A stretch of DNA of 64,000 nucleotides, taken from contig CAZQJQ010000001.1 in the NCBI GenBank assembly GCA_964593045.1, forward strand, positions 1 through 64,000, read 5' to 3'. Made by a program: the position numbers and the translations under genes. The DNA comes from JAOAHC01 sp964593045. GTDB lineage: Bacteria > Bacillota > Clostridia > TANB77 > CAG-465. Every line of letters starts with the position of its first letter. Position 1 is the stretch's first letter. The notes beneath the pieces are model-generated. The model did no database searches and was not told the DNA's origin. It saw only the letters and a program-made list of their open reading frames with translations. Below are positions 25,427-35,198 of this stretch, piece after piece.

Positions 25427-26602
25427 TTATTCCTTAACACCTAAATAGTGTTTTACTGTATCTATTTTACCAGTTACCAAAATATTTTGAAGGTCTTCAT
25501 ATACAGATAATATATCATCTGCTTTTACATCTCTACCACCAAGACCATATATATAGTTTATAGTTGGAACACATATTTTTTCACTAAACATTGCTGAAGT
25601 TAACTCTGAAAATAGAGGACCAGAATATGCATTTACACTATCTGCCTTATCTAAAATAGCAAGGGCTTTTAGATTTTTTAATTCGTTTGGTATTTCTTTA
25701 TATGGGAGAGGTCTAAATGCTCTAGGTTTTAACATACCAGCTTTTATACCTTTTTTTCTTAGCATATCTACTACATATTTAGTTGTTCCAGCAGTTGAGT
25801 TAAGCACAACAATACCAATATCTGCATCATCTAACATATATTTTTCATAAAGGTCGTATTTTCTACCAGTAACTTTAGCAAACTCATCAGATACTTCTTC
25901 AATAATTTGTTTTGACTCTACCATTGCATCGGCAAGTTGTTTTCTTATTTCAAAAAATGAATCTTGTAGAGCAAGTGGCCCCATAGAAATATTTTTTTCT
26001 GGATTCAATAAATATTCATTTGGTGTATATTCACCAACAAATTTTTTAACATCTGCATCTTCCATTAAAAGTATGTTTTCAACAGAGTGTGAAGTTATAA
26101 AACCATCATAGCATACCATAACAGGTAACATAGCTTTTTCAGCAATTTTTACTGCCATTATAGTATTATCGTATGCTTCTTGATTGTTTTCACAATATAA
26201 TTGAATGAAACCAGAATCTCTTACTCCCATTGAATCGGAATGATCATTATGAATATTAATTGGAGCAGATATTGCTCTGTTTGCACATACAAGTACAATA
26301 GGAAGTCTCATTCCTGATGCAATATTTAACATCTCATACATATATGCTAAACCTTGCGAAGAAGTTGCTGTCATAACTCTAGCTCCAGCTGCTGAAGCAC
26401 CTATACATGCTGACATAGCACTATGTTCACTTTCTACAGGTATAAACTCAGTAGTTACACTCCCATTTGCAACAAAATTTGAAAAATATTGTGGAATTTC
26501 TGTAGATGGAGTAATTGGGTATGCGGCTACGGTATCCGGATTTATTTGTTTCATAGCTATTGCCACTGCCTCATTTCCACTTAAACGTTCTCTAATTAAC
26601 AT
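25427..26602 (-). CDS. porA: Pyruvate:ferredoxin oxidoreductase alpha subunit
   Basis: 391 residues. Conserved features include GNEAVAIAMKQINPDTVAAY, YPITPSTEIPQYF, VESEHSAMSACIGASAAGAR and RAISAPINIHNDHSD, which line the pyrimidine side of the thiamine pocket. The C-terminal domain (DIGIVVLNSTAGTTKYVVDM, RPLPYKEI) is the transketolase-C-like part. It forms the catalytic core with PorB. The start ATG 26602 is preceded by GAAAGAGGTG. The spacing to porD is 14 bases. Confidence 0.93.
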   Translation of the reverse strand: MLIRERLSGNEAVAIAMKQINPDTVAAYPITPSTEIPQYFSNFVANGSVTTEFIPVESEHSAMSACIGASAAGARVMTATSSQGLAYMYEMLNIASGMRLPIVLVCANRAISAPINIHNDHSDSMGVRDSGFIQLYCENNQEAYDNTIMAVKIAEKAMLPVMVCYDGFITSHSVENILLMEDADVKKFVGEYTPNEYLLNPEKNISMGPLALQDSFFEIRKQLADAMVESKQIIEEVSDEFAKVTGRKYDLYEKYMLDDADIGIVVLNSTAGTTKYVVDMLRKKGIKAGMLKPRAFRPLPYKEIPNELKNLKALAILDKADSVNAYSGPLFSELTSAMFSEKICVPTINYIYGLGGRDVKADDILSVYEDLQNILVTGKIDTVKHYLGVKE

Positions 26603-26616
26603 ATTAACACCTCTTT

Positions 26617-26889
26617 CTAATCTTCATCTTCCATAGTTATTGCATGGAATGGACATACTTTTGAACATACACCACAACCTTTACAATAATCATAATCCAT
26701 TCCTTCTAAAACACCATCTTTAGTATGTTTTATGCAATTTTCAGGACAGTAAACAACACATAACATACAGTTTTTACATAGGTCTTTATTATGAACAGGA
26801 TGTCTACGTCTCCACGCACCAGTTTTTAAATCAAGTGAATTTCCATCTTTTGTTATCATTCCTGCCATAGAATATTTTTTATCACTCAT
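26617..26889 (-). CDS. porD: Pyruvate:ferredoxin oxidoreductase delta subunit (2x[4Fe-4S] ferredoxin)
   Basis: 90 residues. Two ferredoxin-type cluster motifs are complete: CKNCMLCVVYCPENCI and CKGCGVCSKVCPFHAI. The protein takes electrons from the PorAB centre and passes them to free ferredoxin. It lies 4 bases after porG and 14 before porA, in the usual order of the four-subunit enzyme. Confidence 0.93.
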   Translation of the reverse strand: MSDKKYSMAGMITKDGNSLDLKTGAWRRRHPVHNKDLCKNCMLCVVYCPENCIKHTKDGVLEGMDYDYCKGCGVCSKVCPFHAITMEDED

Positions 26890-26893
26890 AATC

Positions 26894-27463
26894 CTAACCT
26901 CCTATAACTTCATCAAAAGCTCTAGTTATAGCAAGCATATTAGGTTCTATAACTTCTGGCTTTCTTGCAAATTTGTGCTTAAATGATTCTCTCATATTTT
27001 CAAGTAATTCTTCTTTATTCATTATTCCTGTTATCTTTATAATCGCTGCAAGTAATGAAGTGTTTGGAAAATCAGCTTTAAGACATTCATTACTTATTTT
27101 AGAAGCATCAATAGTATATATCTTAGCATCTAAATCACCAATTTTTTTTGTTATATCATCAATACTTTCAGCTGTGTTAACAAGTATAGAACCACCCTTT
27201 TTTAAACCTTTTGTTACATCAACTGTACCGATTAAAGTTTCATCAACAACAACTACATAATCTGGTTCATATACATTTGAATGTATTCTTATTTCTTTAT
27301 CATCAATTCTGTTATATGCAGTCATTGGTGCACCCATTCTTTCAGGACCGTACTCAGGAAAACCTTGAATATATTTACCTGTGTTAAATGCGGCATCAGC
27401 AAGTAGTAAAGATGCTGTTTTTGCTCCTTGACCGCCACGTCCATGCCATCTTATTTCTATCAT
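26894..27463 (-). CDS. porG: Pyruvate:ferredoxin oxidoreductase gamma subunit
   Basis: 189 residues. The N-terminus IEIRWHGRGGQGAKTASLLLADAAF is the family signature, followed by QGFPEYGPERMGAPMTAYNRI. The gamma subunit corresponds to the domain that binds CoA in fused enzymes. I chose ATG 27463, with GGAGG 7 bases upstream, over the in-frame ATG at 27487. It is the first gene of the operon and has a good promoter just upstream. Confidence 0.92.
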   Translation of the reverse strand: MIEIRWHGRGGQGAKTASLLLADAAFNTGKYIQGFPEYGPERMGAPMTAYNRIDDKEIRIHSNVYEPDYVVVVDETLIGTVDVTKGLKKGGSILVNTAESIDDITKKIGDLDAKIYTIDASKISNECLKADFPNTSLLAAIIKITGIMNKEELLENMRESFKHKFARKPEVIEPNMLAITRAFDEVIGG

Positions 27464-27489
27464 ATAAAACCCTCCTAACATATACAAAT

Positions 27490-27518
27490 AGTATATAACT
27501 AATTAACGTTATAGTCAA
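27490..27518 (-). promoter_or_regulatory. SigA-type promoter of the porGDAB operon
   Basis: On the minus strand, TTGACT (27518-27513), a 17-base spacer and TATACT (27495-27490), 27 bases before the porG start. Confidence 0.75.
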
Positions 27519-27595
27519 GAAAATACACGAAAATTACAAATTTAAATATTATATCAGTCCTAATTATGTAATGTATATTATGCTTTGTAATTTTA

Positions 27596-27602
27596 TGTCG
27601 AA
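27596..27602 (+). promoter_or_regulatory. Possible Spo0A box upstream of comEC
   Basis: TATGTCGAA contains the 0A core TGTCGAA on the + strand, 45-51 bases before the comEC start and just upstream of the putative -35 (TTGAAA, 27612). Confidence 0.35.
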
Positions 27603-27646
27603 CGATTTTTATTGAAAAATACAAATTACTGTGTTAATATTTATTT

Positions 27647-30148
27647 ATGAAAATAGTAAAAAGAATATATAATTTTTTTAAAAAACATAAAATACCTATA
27701 ATTGTTATAACTATACTTCTCATATTAATCAGAATTTTTATTATTTGTTACTCTTTCAAATACAAATATATAACCTATGATAAATCGAAACAAATAAGTG
27801 TTATGGTAATAAGACTTGACAAGGTACAAGATGGAAAAGTAAGTTACATTGTAAAGTTGGAAAAAGGAAATGAAAATAACACTTTTTTAAATAAATTAAA
27901 TGTGTTTAAAAAGTATAGTGATAACTTTGTACTTAATATATATGACTATAATTATTACAGCAAAACTACAGATGAGAATACTAATTACGATATAACCCAG
28001 CATATAAATGAAAATATAAATTATGAATATGGAGATATACTTAAGTTAAATGGTAAGATATTAATACCTGAGAAATTAAATAATCCATATGAGTTTGATT
28101 ACAAAAAATATCTAAATGCAAATAATATATATGGAACAATATCTACATATAAAGTTGAAAAGGTAAATGAAATATTAGGTAATATTGTACTAAATTTTGC
28201 ATATTCATTAAGAAAAAACATAGGAGAAAAAATATATGAAAAATTACCTTATGAAGAAGCAGAACTTTTTAAAAGTATGGTATATGGGGATGATAGTAAA
28301 TTAAGTGAAAGTATAAAAAAAGACTTTGAAATTACAGGTGTTTCTCATCTTATAGCGGTATCAGGTTCAAATGTTTCTGCCGTTTTAATAGTCATATACT
28401 ATATTTGTAATAGTTTAAGATTATCAACTAAAAAAAGAATTGGTATAACTGTTATATTTCTGGTTATGTTTTGTATAATTGCATCTCTTGAGTTATCCAT
28501 AATAAGGGCAAGCATTATGGCTTTTGCATTTGTAATAGCAGAAGCTATGAATAAAAAAATATCTAAATATAAGTCGTGTATAATAGCATTCTTAATTATA
28601 ATTATATATAATCCATATAGCATATTTAATGTAGGGTTTGAACTTTCATTTATGGCTACTTTTTCTATTATTTTAATATATAATCATATTTTTACATATA
28701 TAGATACAAGATACAAAAAAACATTTAAGATTCATTTGTTGTATATAGAAAAAAATAAATATATAAAATTATTAAAAAAAATAAATTATGTGATTTTTAG
28801 CTATATAAATATTCTTTTTTCCGTAACGATTTCTTCTCAAATTTTGACATTGCCTATTCAAATATACTATTTTAATTCTTTTTCAATTTCAAGTATAATT
28901 TCCAATATTATTGTAGTATCTGTTGCAAACATTCAAAGAATAACTGGTTTTGCTGCATTCTTTTTAATTAATGTACCATATATATCTGACATATTAGTAA
29001 ATTCTAATTATATAATATTAAAGACAATTATATTTTGTACAAGTTATATAGCAAATTTAAATATGCCAATTATACATTTACCAAGACCTAATATTATTAT
29101 ACTTCTATGTTATTACTTAATAGTATTTATGATTTACAAAATGAATAAATTAAATAAAAAATTAAGCAGTTACAATTTAGTATATACATTTAAAAAAATA
29201 TTAAATAAAAAAATAGTATTAACAAAAAATAAGCTAAAAATAATATATAGGACAGGTATATTAATTAGTACACTTGTAATTATATTGTTATATGTTTATT
29301 ATATATATGTACAAGATTATATATATTACTTTAACGTAAAGCAAGGAAACATGGCATTTATTCATTGTAATGGAGTAAATATAGTTGTAGATATGGGGTC
29401 AGAAACTGAAAATTTAGCAGATGGTATACTAGATACATTTTTAAAAGCAAGCGGAATAACAAAAATAGATGCTGTGTTTTTTACTCATATGCATACAGAT
29501 CATATTAATGCTTATCCTGAAATTTTTGAAAACTATGAAGTGGATTCAGTATATTTAGCAGATAATATTGCTAGAGATGAAGAAGATGAAAACACAAAAA
29601 ACTCTATTATTTTAAAAACAAGAGAAAAGAATATATCGGTAAAAATACTACAAGAAGATGACTATATAAGTTTGAAAGATAATATTAATGTATATATTTT
29701 ATCTCCACCTAAAAATAGTTATATATATGCCAGTGATATTGAAAATGCAAACAGTATGGTTATGTTATTTTCTATTAAAAAAAGCAATTTTTTATTCATG
29801 GGAGATAGTACAAAAGAAACAGAATATTATATTGTTAGAAAGATAAAGCAAATAGAGGAAAGTATAAATAGCAATTTAGATACTAATAATACTTATACAA
29901 ATATAAATAAGGCAATAACTAAAAATAATTTCAAAAATATTGATGTTTTACAAGTAGGACATCATGGTTCAAAAACATCTACATCTGAATATTTTGTAAA
30001 AAGTTTAAATTTTAAAGAGGCAGTTATATCAGCTCAAAAGAAAACATATGGACACCCTTCAGATGTAACAATTGATGTGCTTAATAAGTACAATATAACT
30101 ATACGAATAACAGAAAAAGAAGGTGCTATAAGATATAGTATAAAGTAA
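27647..30148 (+). CDS. comEC: ComEC/Rec2-family DNA-uptake channel with metallo-beta-lactamase domain
   Basis: 833 residues. After an N-terminal membrane helix and a DUF4131-type domain comes the Competence domain (about 200-480) with many helices, including LIAVSGSNVSAVLIVI. The C-terminal metallo-beta-lactamase-like domain (about 560-825) has FFTHMHTDHINAYPE and VGHHGSKTSTS metal motifs. ComEC carries single-stranded DNA through the membrane during transformation. No other com gene is in the window. ATG 27647 has no recognisable Shine-Dalgarno sequence. A comF- or comEA-like partner is not visible. Confidence 0.93.
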   Translation: MKIVKRIYNFFKKHKIPIIVITILLILIRIFIICYSFKYKYITYDKSKQISVMVIRLDKVQDGKVSYIVKLEKGNENNTFLNKLNVFKKYSDNFVLNIYDYNYYSKTTDENTNYDITQHINENINYEYGDILKLNGKILIPEKLNNPYEFDYKKYLNANNIYGTISTYKVEKVNEILGNIVLNFAYSLRKNIGEKIYEKLPYEEAELFKSMVYGDDSKLSESIKKDFEITGVSHLIAVSGSNVSAVLIVIYYICNSLRLSTKKRIGITVIFLVMFCIIASLELSIIRASIMAFAFVIAEAMNKKISKYKSCIIAFLIIIIYNPYSIFNVGFELSFMATFSIILIYNHIFTYIDTRYKKTFKIHLLYIEKNKYIKLLKKINYVIFSYINILFSVTISSQILTLPIQIYYFNSFSISSIISNIIVVSVANIQRITGFAAFFLINVPYISDILVNSNYIILKTIIFCTSYIANLNMPIIHLPRPNIIILLCYYLIVFMIYKMNKLNKKLSSYNLVYTFKKILNKKIVLTKNKLKIIYRTGILISTLVIILLYVYYIYVQDYIYYFNVKQGNMAFIHCNGVNIVVDMGSETENLADGILDTFLKASGITKIDAVFFTHMHTDHINAYPEIFENYEVDSVYLADNIARDEEDENTKNSIILKTREKNISVKILQEDDYISLKDNINVYILSPPKNSYIYASDIENANSMVMLFSIKKSNFLFMGDSTKETEYYIVRKIKQIEESINSNLDTNNTYTNINKAITKNNFKNIDVLQVGHHGSKTSTSEYFVKSLNFKEAVISAQKKTYGHPSDVTIDVLNKYNITIRITEKEGAIRYSIK

Positions 30149-30207
30149 CAAAATATTTGAATAAATTTTCTAAAATTGGAAATAATATCTTTTAAGAAGG
30201 TGATTTT

Positions 30208-30828
30208 ATGCGTGAAAATACTATGATGTATAGGATAATGGTAGTTGCGATAGCAACAGTATTACTTGTATTTGGTATATATATTGGACTTAAAGTAACA
30301 AACGAAAGTAAAAGTAATGAGGTTTCTATTACAAATGAAGAAACTACAGAGGTAAATAGTAGTAATGATAATACTGATATAAATAATACAGTTCCAACTA
30401 ATGTTAATGTATATGAAGAAGAAAAAAAGGATATTGAAGTAGTATATGAAGATACATATACGCTTTGCAATGAAACAGTGGTAGAATCTAATATGTATTA
30501 TGGTGCAACAAAAGAGGATATAAAAAAACAAGAAGAAGATAAACAAGAAGAAGATGGTAAAGAATATAAAATATCATCTGAAACGGATACCAAAATAGTA
30601 TATAGTAGAGAAGTAAATACATATTGTCCCTACCATTTTGAAGTTAAAATTGAAGATTCAAAAGTAGCAATATATAACTTAGTAGATAAAGAAAAAAAGA
30701 CGTTATTCAAACAAACAGATATTGAAGAAAAATGGGTAAGAAGTGAATTAGTAGAAGAGTTAAAAAAAGGAATTATAGTAAATTCTTTAGATGAATTAAA
30801 TAGTTTAATAGAAGATTTGGAAAGCTAA
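30208..30828 (+). CDS. BofC-like membrane-anchored protein
   Basis: 206 residues. A membrane helix (about 8-30) is followed by an Asn/Thr/Glu-rich linker. The C-terminal 65 residues (HFEVKIEDSKVAIYNL, then TDIEEKWVRSELVEELKKGI and NSLDELNSLIEDLES) match the end of BofC. There a strand pair is followed by the pattern of a residual 'LPEEDRKxLxxGI' helix and 'SxEELxxLLEDYSS'. BofC is a forespore-made intermembrane-space protein that restrains SpoIVB signalling in Bacillus. The N-terminal half is unlike Bacillus BofC. ATG 30208 follows AAGGTGAT. A strong terminator follows. Confidence 0.6.
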   Translation: MRENTMMYRIMVVAIATVLLVFGIYIGLKVTNESKSNEVSITNEETTEVNSSNDNTDINNTVPTNVNVYEEEKKDIEVVYEDTYTLCNETVVESNMYYGATKEDIKKQEEDKQEEDGKEYKISSETDTKIVYSREVNTYCPYHFEVKIEDSKVAIYNLVDKEKKTLFKQTDIEEKWVRSELVEELKKGIIVNSLDELNSLIEDLES

Positions 30829-30844
30829 AAAAAGTTAGATATAT

Positions 30845-30892
30845 AAAAATAAAACAGATATTATGCTTAAATAGTATCTGTTTTATTTTTGT
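30845..30892 (+). terminator. Strong terminator after the BofC-like gene
   Basis: A perfect 16-bp inverted repeat (AAAAATAAAACAGATA at 30845-30860, partner 30875-30890) with a 14-base loop; the right arm ends in T5. Confidence 0.85.
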
Positions 30893-31204
30893 TTATGTAA
30901 ACTAATCTTTGAAAATATATGTTTTTTGTATTTACTATCTAAAAAGTACTAGTTTTGTCATATGTGTTGTAAAGTATTGACATATGTGAAATAGGTATAT
31001 ATAATCTAGTTGTTACGTTATAGATTTTTTTCTAATAATTTTTAATTTTGAAATTTTGATTTTCTTATTATTTAAATTTCATATTTATTCGTTATTATCT
31101 ATATTTTAATGTTATATTCTTAAAATTTAAAATCAAAGTATGTTTTTTTAATAAAGGTCTTGAAAAATCGCAAAAAAATTGTTAAAATAAAAGGAGATGA
31201 TATA
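30893..31204 (+). other. Gene-free AT-rich stretch holding a promoter and a long leader
   Basis: About 310 bases with no ORF. It contains a strong promoter (30977-31005) and then a leader of about 195 bases before the Rpn-family start. The leader is extremely A/T-rich, with no clear riboswitch or hairpin that I can see. Confidence 0.5.
30977..31005 (+). promoter_or_regulatory. Consensus SigA promoter upstream of the Rpn-family gene
   Basis: Perfect TTGACA (30977-30982), 17-base spacer, perfect TATAAT (31000-31005). Confidence 0.8.
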
Positions 31205-32195
31205 TTGCAAAAAACAATTAATTTAACTAATGACATATTATTTAAGTCATTTTTTCGGAAAAGTAGGAAATGAAGCTATAACAAAAGAATTATTAAAAAG
31301 TATATTGAAAAGAGATATACAAAAAGTAGATTTAAGTTTAAACAGAGAGGTAGACATAGAGAATATAAGGCAAAAAAGAGGGATAATAGATATACGAGCA
31401 AGAATAGATGGATATATAGAATGCATAATAGAAATGCAAGTAGTAGATCAAAAAAATATAGAAAAAAGGATGTTATATTATTGGTCTAATATGTATAGCA
31501 AACAATTAATAAGAGGAAAAGAATATAGTAAATTAAAAAAAGTAATAGCAATAGTAATAGCAGATTTTAAATTAGAAAGATTTCAAGATTACGTAAAATA
31601 TCATACAACATGGAAAATAACAGAAGAAGATGATATAAGTAAAATATTAACAGATGATTTAGAAATACATATAATAGAGATACCAAAGATAACGAAAATT
31701 AAAAATAACAAAAAAGATAAGTTAATAGATTGGATTAAATTTATTAAAAATCCAGAAAGTGAGGAGGTGAAAGAGATAATGAAAACAAATCAAGCAATAA
31801 AAATGGCAAGTGAGAAATTAGGTGGATATACACAAGAAGAAATAGAAATATATGATGCTATAGAAGCAGATATGGCAGAGCGAGATAGGATATATGCACT
31901 TAATCGTATGAAAGAGGAAAGAAAATTAGAAATTGAAAAATTAAAAAAAGAGTTATTAAAACAATGGAAAAAGCAAGCGTTGAAAGAAGGGCAAAAGAAA
32001 GGTATACAAGAAGGTAAGAAACAAGGTATACAAGAAGGTAAGAAACAAGGTATACAAGAAGGTAAGAAACAGGGAGAAATAGAAAGTAAAATAAAGATAG
32101 CAAAGAATATGCTTGGTTTAGGAATGGACGTAACAATAATTGAAAAAGTAACCAATTTAAGTAAAAAAGAAATAGATAAGATTGTTAAAGTATAA
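31205..32195 (+). CDS. Rpn-family PD-(D/E)XK nuclease/putative transposase, N-terminus frameshifted
   Basis: The expected gene starts at TTG 31205 after AAGGAGATGA and reads QKTINLTNDILFKSFF, the Rpn N-terminal motif. It then hits a stop because six T at 31250-31255 are one too many. The main frame, which has an ATG at 31230, continues GKVGNEAITKELLKSIL to the stop at 32195. The nuclease core is seen in RGIIDIRARIDGYIECIIEMQ (the D...ExQ of PD-(D/E)XK) and YYWSNMYSKQL. The C-terminal tail has three 8-residue GIQEGKKQ repeats and ends in VTNLSKKEIDKIVKV, like the gene at 1-240. The family promotes recombination in E. coli. The frameshift may be an error, real decay or slippage. No terminator is seen before the gap. 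Confidence 0.75.
32001..32072 (+). repeat. Three 24-bp in-frame tandem repeats in the Rpn tail
   Basis: Units at 32001-32024, 32025-32048 and 32049-32072, each GGTATACAAGAAGGTAAGAA plus four bases, encode GIQEGKKQ. The unit length equals that at 34-105 but the sequence differs. Confidence 0.9.
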
Positions 32196-32251
32196 TGGTT
32201 AAGTGAGTATTAATATATTATTTTTTTAAAAAATATAATAAATTGTATTGA

Positions 32252-32261
32252 NNNNNNNNNN
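32252..32261. other. Assembly gap (10 N)
   Basis: Ten unresolved bases join two contigs. The true gap length and the adjacency of flanking genes are not shown by the sequence. Confidence 0.99.
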
Positions 32262-32293
32262 CTGCAATAGTGGGAGCTGACTGCATGTATGCA

Positions 32294-32319
32294 TAAGGGA
32301 GCCTATATAGGCTCCCTTA
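32294..32319. terminator. 26-base perfect palindrome after the ClpE-like gene
   Basis: TAAGGGAGCCTATA and its complement form a perfect palindrome directly after the minus-strand stop at 32322. No clear T run follows on the minus strand, so termination is a likely but unproven role. Confidence 0.5.
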
Positions 32320-32321
32320 CT

Positions 32322-34658
32322 TTAAGTATGTATAATTACATTATCATTTATAACATCTAGGTCAATTTTAGATTTATCTTGTATGTTTCCTTTTATATAT
32401 TCTATTGCAATCATATCTTCTATATATTTTTGAATTGCTCTTTTAATAGGTCTTGCACCATATTTATCAGAGAATCCTTTTTGAATTATATATGCAACTA
32501 CTGCATCCGTATATGTTAAAGTTATATTTTTCTTTTTGACATCTTCTTTTAATTCTTTTAACATATTATCTGTTATTGATGTTATGTTATTTTTTGTTAG
32601 TTTATTGAATATAACTATTTCATCAATTCTGTTTAAAAATTCTGGCGTGAAAAATTCTTTTAAACTATCATATACTTTGTTATTTAGAATTTCTTTATCA
32701 ATTTTTTGATTACTAAATCCATAACTATCATTTTTAAAGCTTGTTCCTAGATTAGATGTAAGGACAACTACAGTGTGTTTAAAAGATACTGTTTTACCTT
32801 GAGAATCAGTAAGTTTACCTTCATCTAAGATTTGCAGTAATAAATTATATATGTTTTGATGTGCTTTTTCAATTTCATCAAAGAGTATTATACTATATGG
32901 ATTTCTACGCACTTTTTCAGTTAAATTTCCTGCTTCATCATAACCAACATATCCAGGTGGAGACCCTATCAATTTAGATACACTGTGTGATTCCATATAT
33001 TCAGACATATCTAATTTTATAATAGAATCTTCGCTATCAAATAATTCATAGGCTAATGCTTTTACAAGAGCTGTTTTACCAACACCTGTAGGTCCAACAA
33101 ATATAAATGAAGGAGGCTTTTCAATTGTTTTAATACCAGCTCTTTTTCTTAGTATTGCATTTGAAATTAATTTTACTGCATGATCTTGACCAACAATTCT
33201 TTTTTTTAGATTTTTTTCTAAATTTAAAAGTTTATCAGCTTCTGATGTTTGTATTTTAGATACTGGTATTTTTGTCCATAGTTCAACAACTCTTGCAACA
33301 TCATCAAATGTTACTTTTCTTGGTTTTAATTTTCCATTTAGAGTTTTAAGTTCTGTCTCAAATTTACACTTTTTTTCTTTTATTTTTGCAGCTTTCTCAA
33401 AGTTTTCCACGTTGTCTTTATTATCTATATTTTCTGTAAGACTATTTTCTTCATCGTTTAACTCGTCAATAGCTGATTGTAGTTTAGTTATTTTTGCAAG
33501 TATTATATCATCTAAATTTACCCTAGAACATGCTTCATCTAAAAGATCTATTGCTTTATCAGGTAAAAATCTATCATGAATATATTTATCAGATAAATAT
33601 ACACATTTTTTTAAAATATCATTTTCTATAATTACTTTATGATAATCTTCATAATAACTTTTTATTCCTTTTAAAATATTGAAACAATCTTCATGAGAAG
33701 GTTCTTCAACAATTATTGATTGGAATCTTCTTTCAAGTGCAGTGTCTTTTTCTATACTTTTTCTATATTCTTTAAGTGTGGTTGCACCTATTACTTGTAT
33801 AGAACCATTTGCAAGAGCAGGTTTTAACATGTTTGCTACATTCATTGAGTTATCATGTTCAAGTCCACCAACAATATTGTGCAACTCATCAATTGCAAGA
33901 ATGATATTTCCAAATGAGGCACATTCATCAATTATTCCTTTTACTCTTGATTCAAATTGCCCTCTAAACTGAGTACCAGCTACAAGAGCAGTCATATCAA
34001 GTAAATAGACTTCTTTATTTAATAATTTGTTTGGAACATTACCATCAGAAATGGCAAGTGCAAGAGCATTTACAATAGCTGTTTTACCAACACCTGGTTC
34101 TCCTATTAATGCTGGATTATTTTTACTTCTTCTATTTAATATTTGAATCATTCTTTGAAGCTCAATATCTCTACCTATTACTTTATCTAGTTTCTTTTCT
34201 CTTGCTTTTTGTGTAAGATTTATACCATAAGTATCTAAGTATTTAGTTTTTAATGGTTTCTTTTTTTCTTTTTGTTTTTTGTCGTTGTTTTCTTGTTTAT
34301 TATTTTCTTTATTTTTAATATTTTCTTCAGGTACATCGTTATTTATAAATAAATTTGAAACATCCGTATTATTGTCAAACATATTTGAAAAATCAAAATT
34401 TCTTTCAAATTTTTCTAACGCTTGAGGATCAATATTTTCCATAAATTTATTAAATTGTTCAGCCATGTTTTCCATGTCTTCTTTAGATACATTATTTAAA
34501 TTAGACAATACATTATTTAAAGGATTAATACCTCGTTTTTTTGCACATTCAAGACATAATGCTTCAACTTCATTTTTTGAATTACCTGAAGGATCCGAAT
34601 CATCTATTTTATTTATATATATAACAGCTGTATTTTTTTTACATACAGAACATAACAT
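32322..34658 (-). CDS. ClpE-like AAA+ Clp ATPase with N-terminal zinc finger
   Basis: 778 residues. The N-terminus MLCSVCKKN...[10 protein letters not shown] is a two-CxxC zinc finger as in ClpE. A poorly conserved linker (about 60-150, Lys/Asn/Glu rich) precedes two AAA+ modules: the first with Walker [10 protein letters not shown] and Walker [10 protein letters not shown], the second with [19 protein letters not shown] and the sensor segment [16 protein letters not shown] coiled middle domain lies between them. Such ATPases unfold proteins for ClpP. I chose ATG 34658 because GGAG is 8 bases upstream; the in-frame start at 34700 lies before it and adds a hydrophobic stretch alien to the family. 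No clpP or ctsR is nearby. Confidence 0.88.
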   Translation of the reverse strand: MLCSVCKKNTAVIYINKIDDSDPSGNSKNEVEALCLECAKKRGINPLNNVLSNLNNVSKEDMENMAEQFNKFMENIDPQALEKFERNFDFSNMFDNNTDVSNLFINNDVPEENIKNKENNKQENNDKKQKEKKKPLKTKYLDTYGINLTQKAREKKLDKVIGRDIELQRMIQILNRRSKNNPALIGEPGVGKTAIVNALALAISDGNVPNKLLNKEVYLLDMTALVAGTQFRGQFESRVKGIIDECASFGNIILAIDELHNIVGGLEHDNSMNVANMLKPALANGSIQVIGATTLKEYRKSIEKDTALERRFQSIIVEEPSHEDCFNILKGIKSYYEDYHKVIIENDILKKCVYLSDKYIHDRFLPDKAIDLLDEACSRVNLDDIILAKITKLQSAIDELNDEENSLTENIDNKDNVENFEKAAKIKEKKCKFETELKTLNGKLKPRKVTFDDVARVVELWTKIPVSKIQTSEADKLLNLEKNLKKRIVGQDHAVKLISNAILRKRAGIKTIEKPPSFIFVGPTGVGKTALVKALAYELFDSEDSIIKLDMSEYMESHSVSKLIGSPPGYVGYDEAGNLTEKVRRNPYSIILFDEIEKAHQNIYNLLLQILDEGKLTDSQGKTVSFKHTVVVLTSNLGTSFKNDSYGFSNQKIDKEILNNKVYDSLKEFFTPEFLNRIDEIVIFNKLTKNNITSITDNMLKELKEDVKKKNITLTYTDAVVAYIIQKGFSDKYGARPIKRAIQKYIEDMIAIEYIKGNIQDKSKIDLDVINDNVIIHT

Positions 34659-34690
34659 ACTATCAACTCCATTTTTAATATACAAATAAA

Positions 34691-34773
34691 AGTATATCAT
34701 AAATATGTGAAATTTACAAGAACAAAAAGAAAAACCGCCGTGATATTATAACAGAAGAAAATAGAATAAAAAG
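34691..34773. repeat. Direct repeat, left copy, flanking the YVTN remnant
   Basis: About 83 bases closely match 35199-35280. A core of 37 bases (34713-34749 and 35220-35256) is identical, including AAAAACCGCCGTGATATTAT. The left copy has lost the right half of the hairpin seen in the right copy. Confidence 0.75.
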
Positions 34774-34776
34774 AGT

Positions 34777-35163
34777 ATGAAAATCACATGTTTAATATAT
34801 GTTACGTCTTTTACTTAGGATACTGTTACAATTATAGATGGAGGAACAAATTCAATTGTCGGTACTTTGCCCTCTGGAGATATAAAGGCATCTGGAATAG
34901 ATGTAAATACGAATACAAATAGGATATATTTAATTAATCCTAATACTAATAGTGTTACATTAGTAGATGGAAATACAAATAATATTATCACAAGTGTACC
35001 TGTCAGTTCAACACCACTATATATTGCAGTAAATATTTCAACAAATCTTATATATGTGACATGTCCATTATCAGAAAATGTTAATGTAATAGATGGTATA
35101 ACTAATATAGTTATTACAATAATTGTACCACCACTGCCATATAATATTGCTGTAAATTTTTAA
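34777..35163 (+). pseudogene. YVTN beta-propeller repeat protein, decayed fragment
   Basis: One frame reads YVTN-type repeats: LIYVTSFT, then a TAG stop at 34816, DTVTIIDGGTNSIVGTLPSG, NRIYLINPNTNSVTLVDGNT, LIYVTCPLSENVNVIDGITN and a final stop after YNIAVNF. YVTN proteins normally hold seven or more such repeats and are secreted or surface-bound. Here only about three remain, with one internal stop, no signal peptide and no ribosome site before ATG 34777 or 34867. A 98-codon piece (34867-35163) is open but is unlikely to fold alone. It is flanked by direct repeats. Confidence 0.65.
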
Positions 35164-35198
35164 CTCAACGTTTAGAACTTACAATTATCAAAAATTGA

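Noticed and set aside
31790..32155. Antisense protein with repeated CFLPSCIP units
   Set aside because: It is the complement of the 24-bp repeats in the Rpn tail and has no start signal.
32294..32319. Palindrome as an insertion-sequence end or attachment site near the gap
   Set aside because: It directly follows a stop codon and has no partner elsewhere in the window; a terminator is more likely.
34867..35163. A real 98-residue YVTN protein
   Set aside because: No ribosome site or signal peptide, and the same frame continues upstream through a stop with further YVTN remnants.
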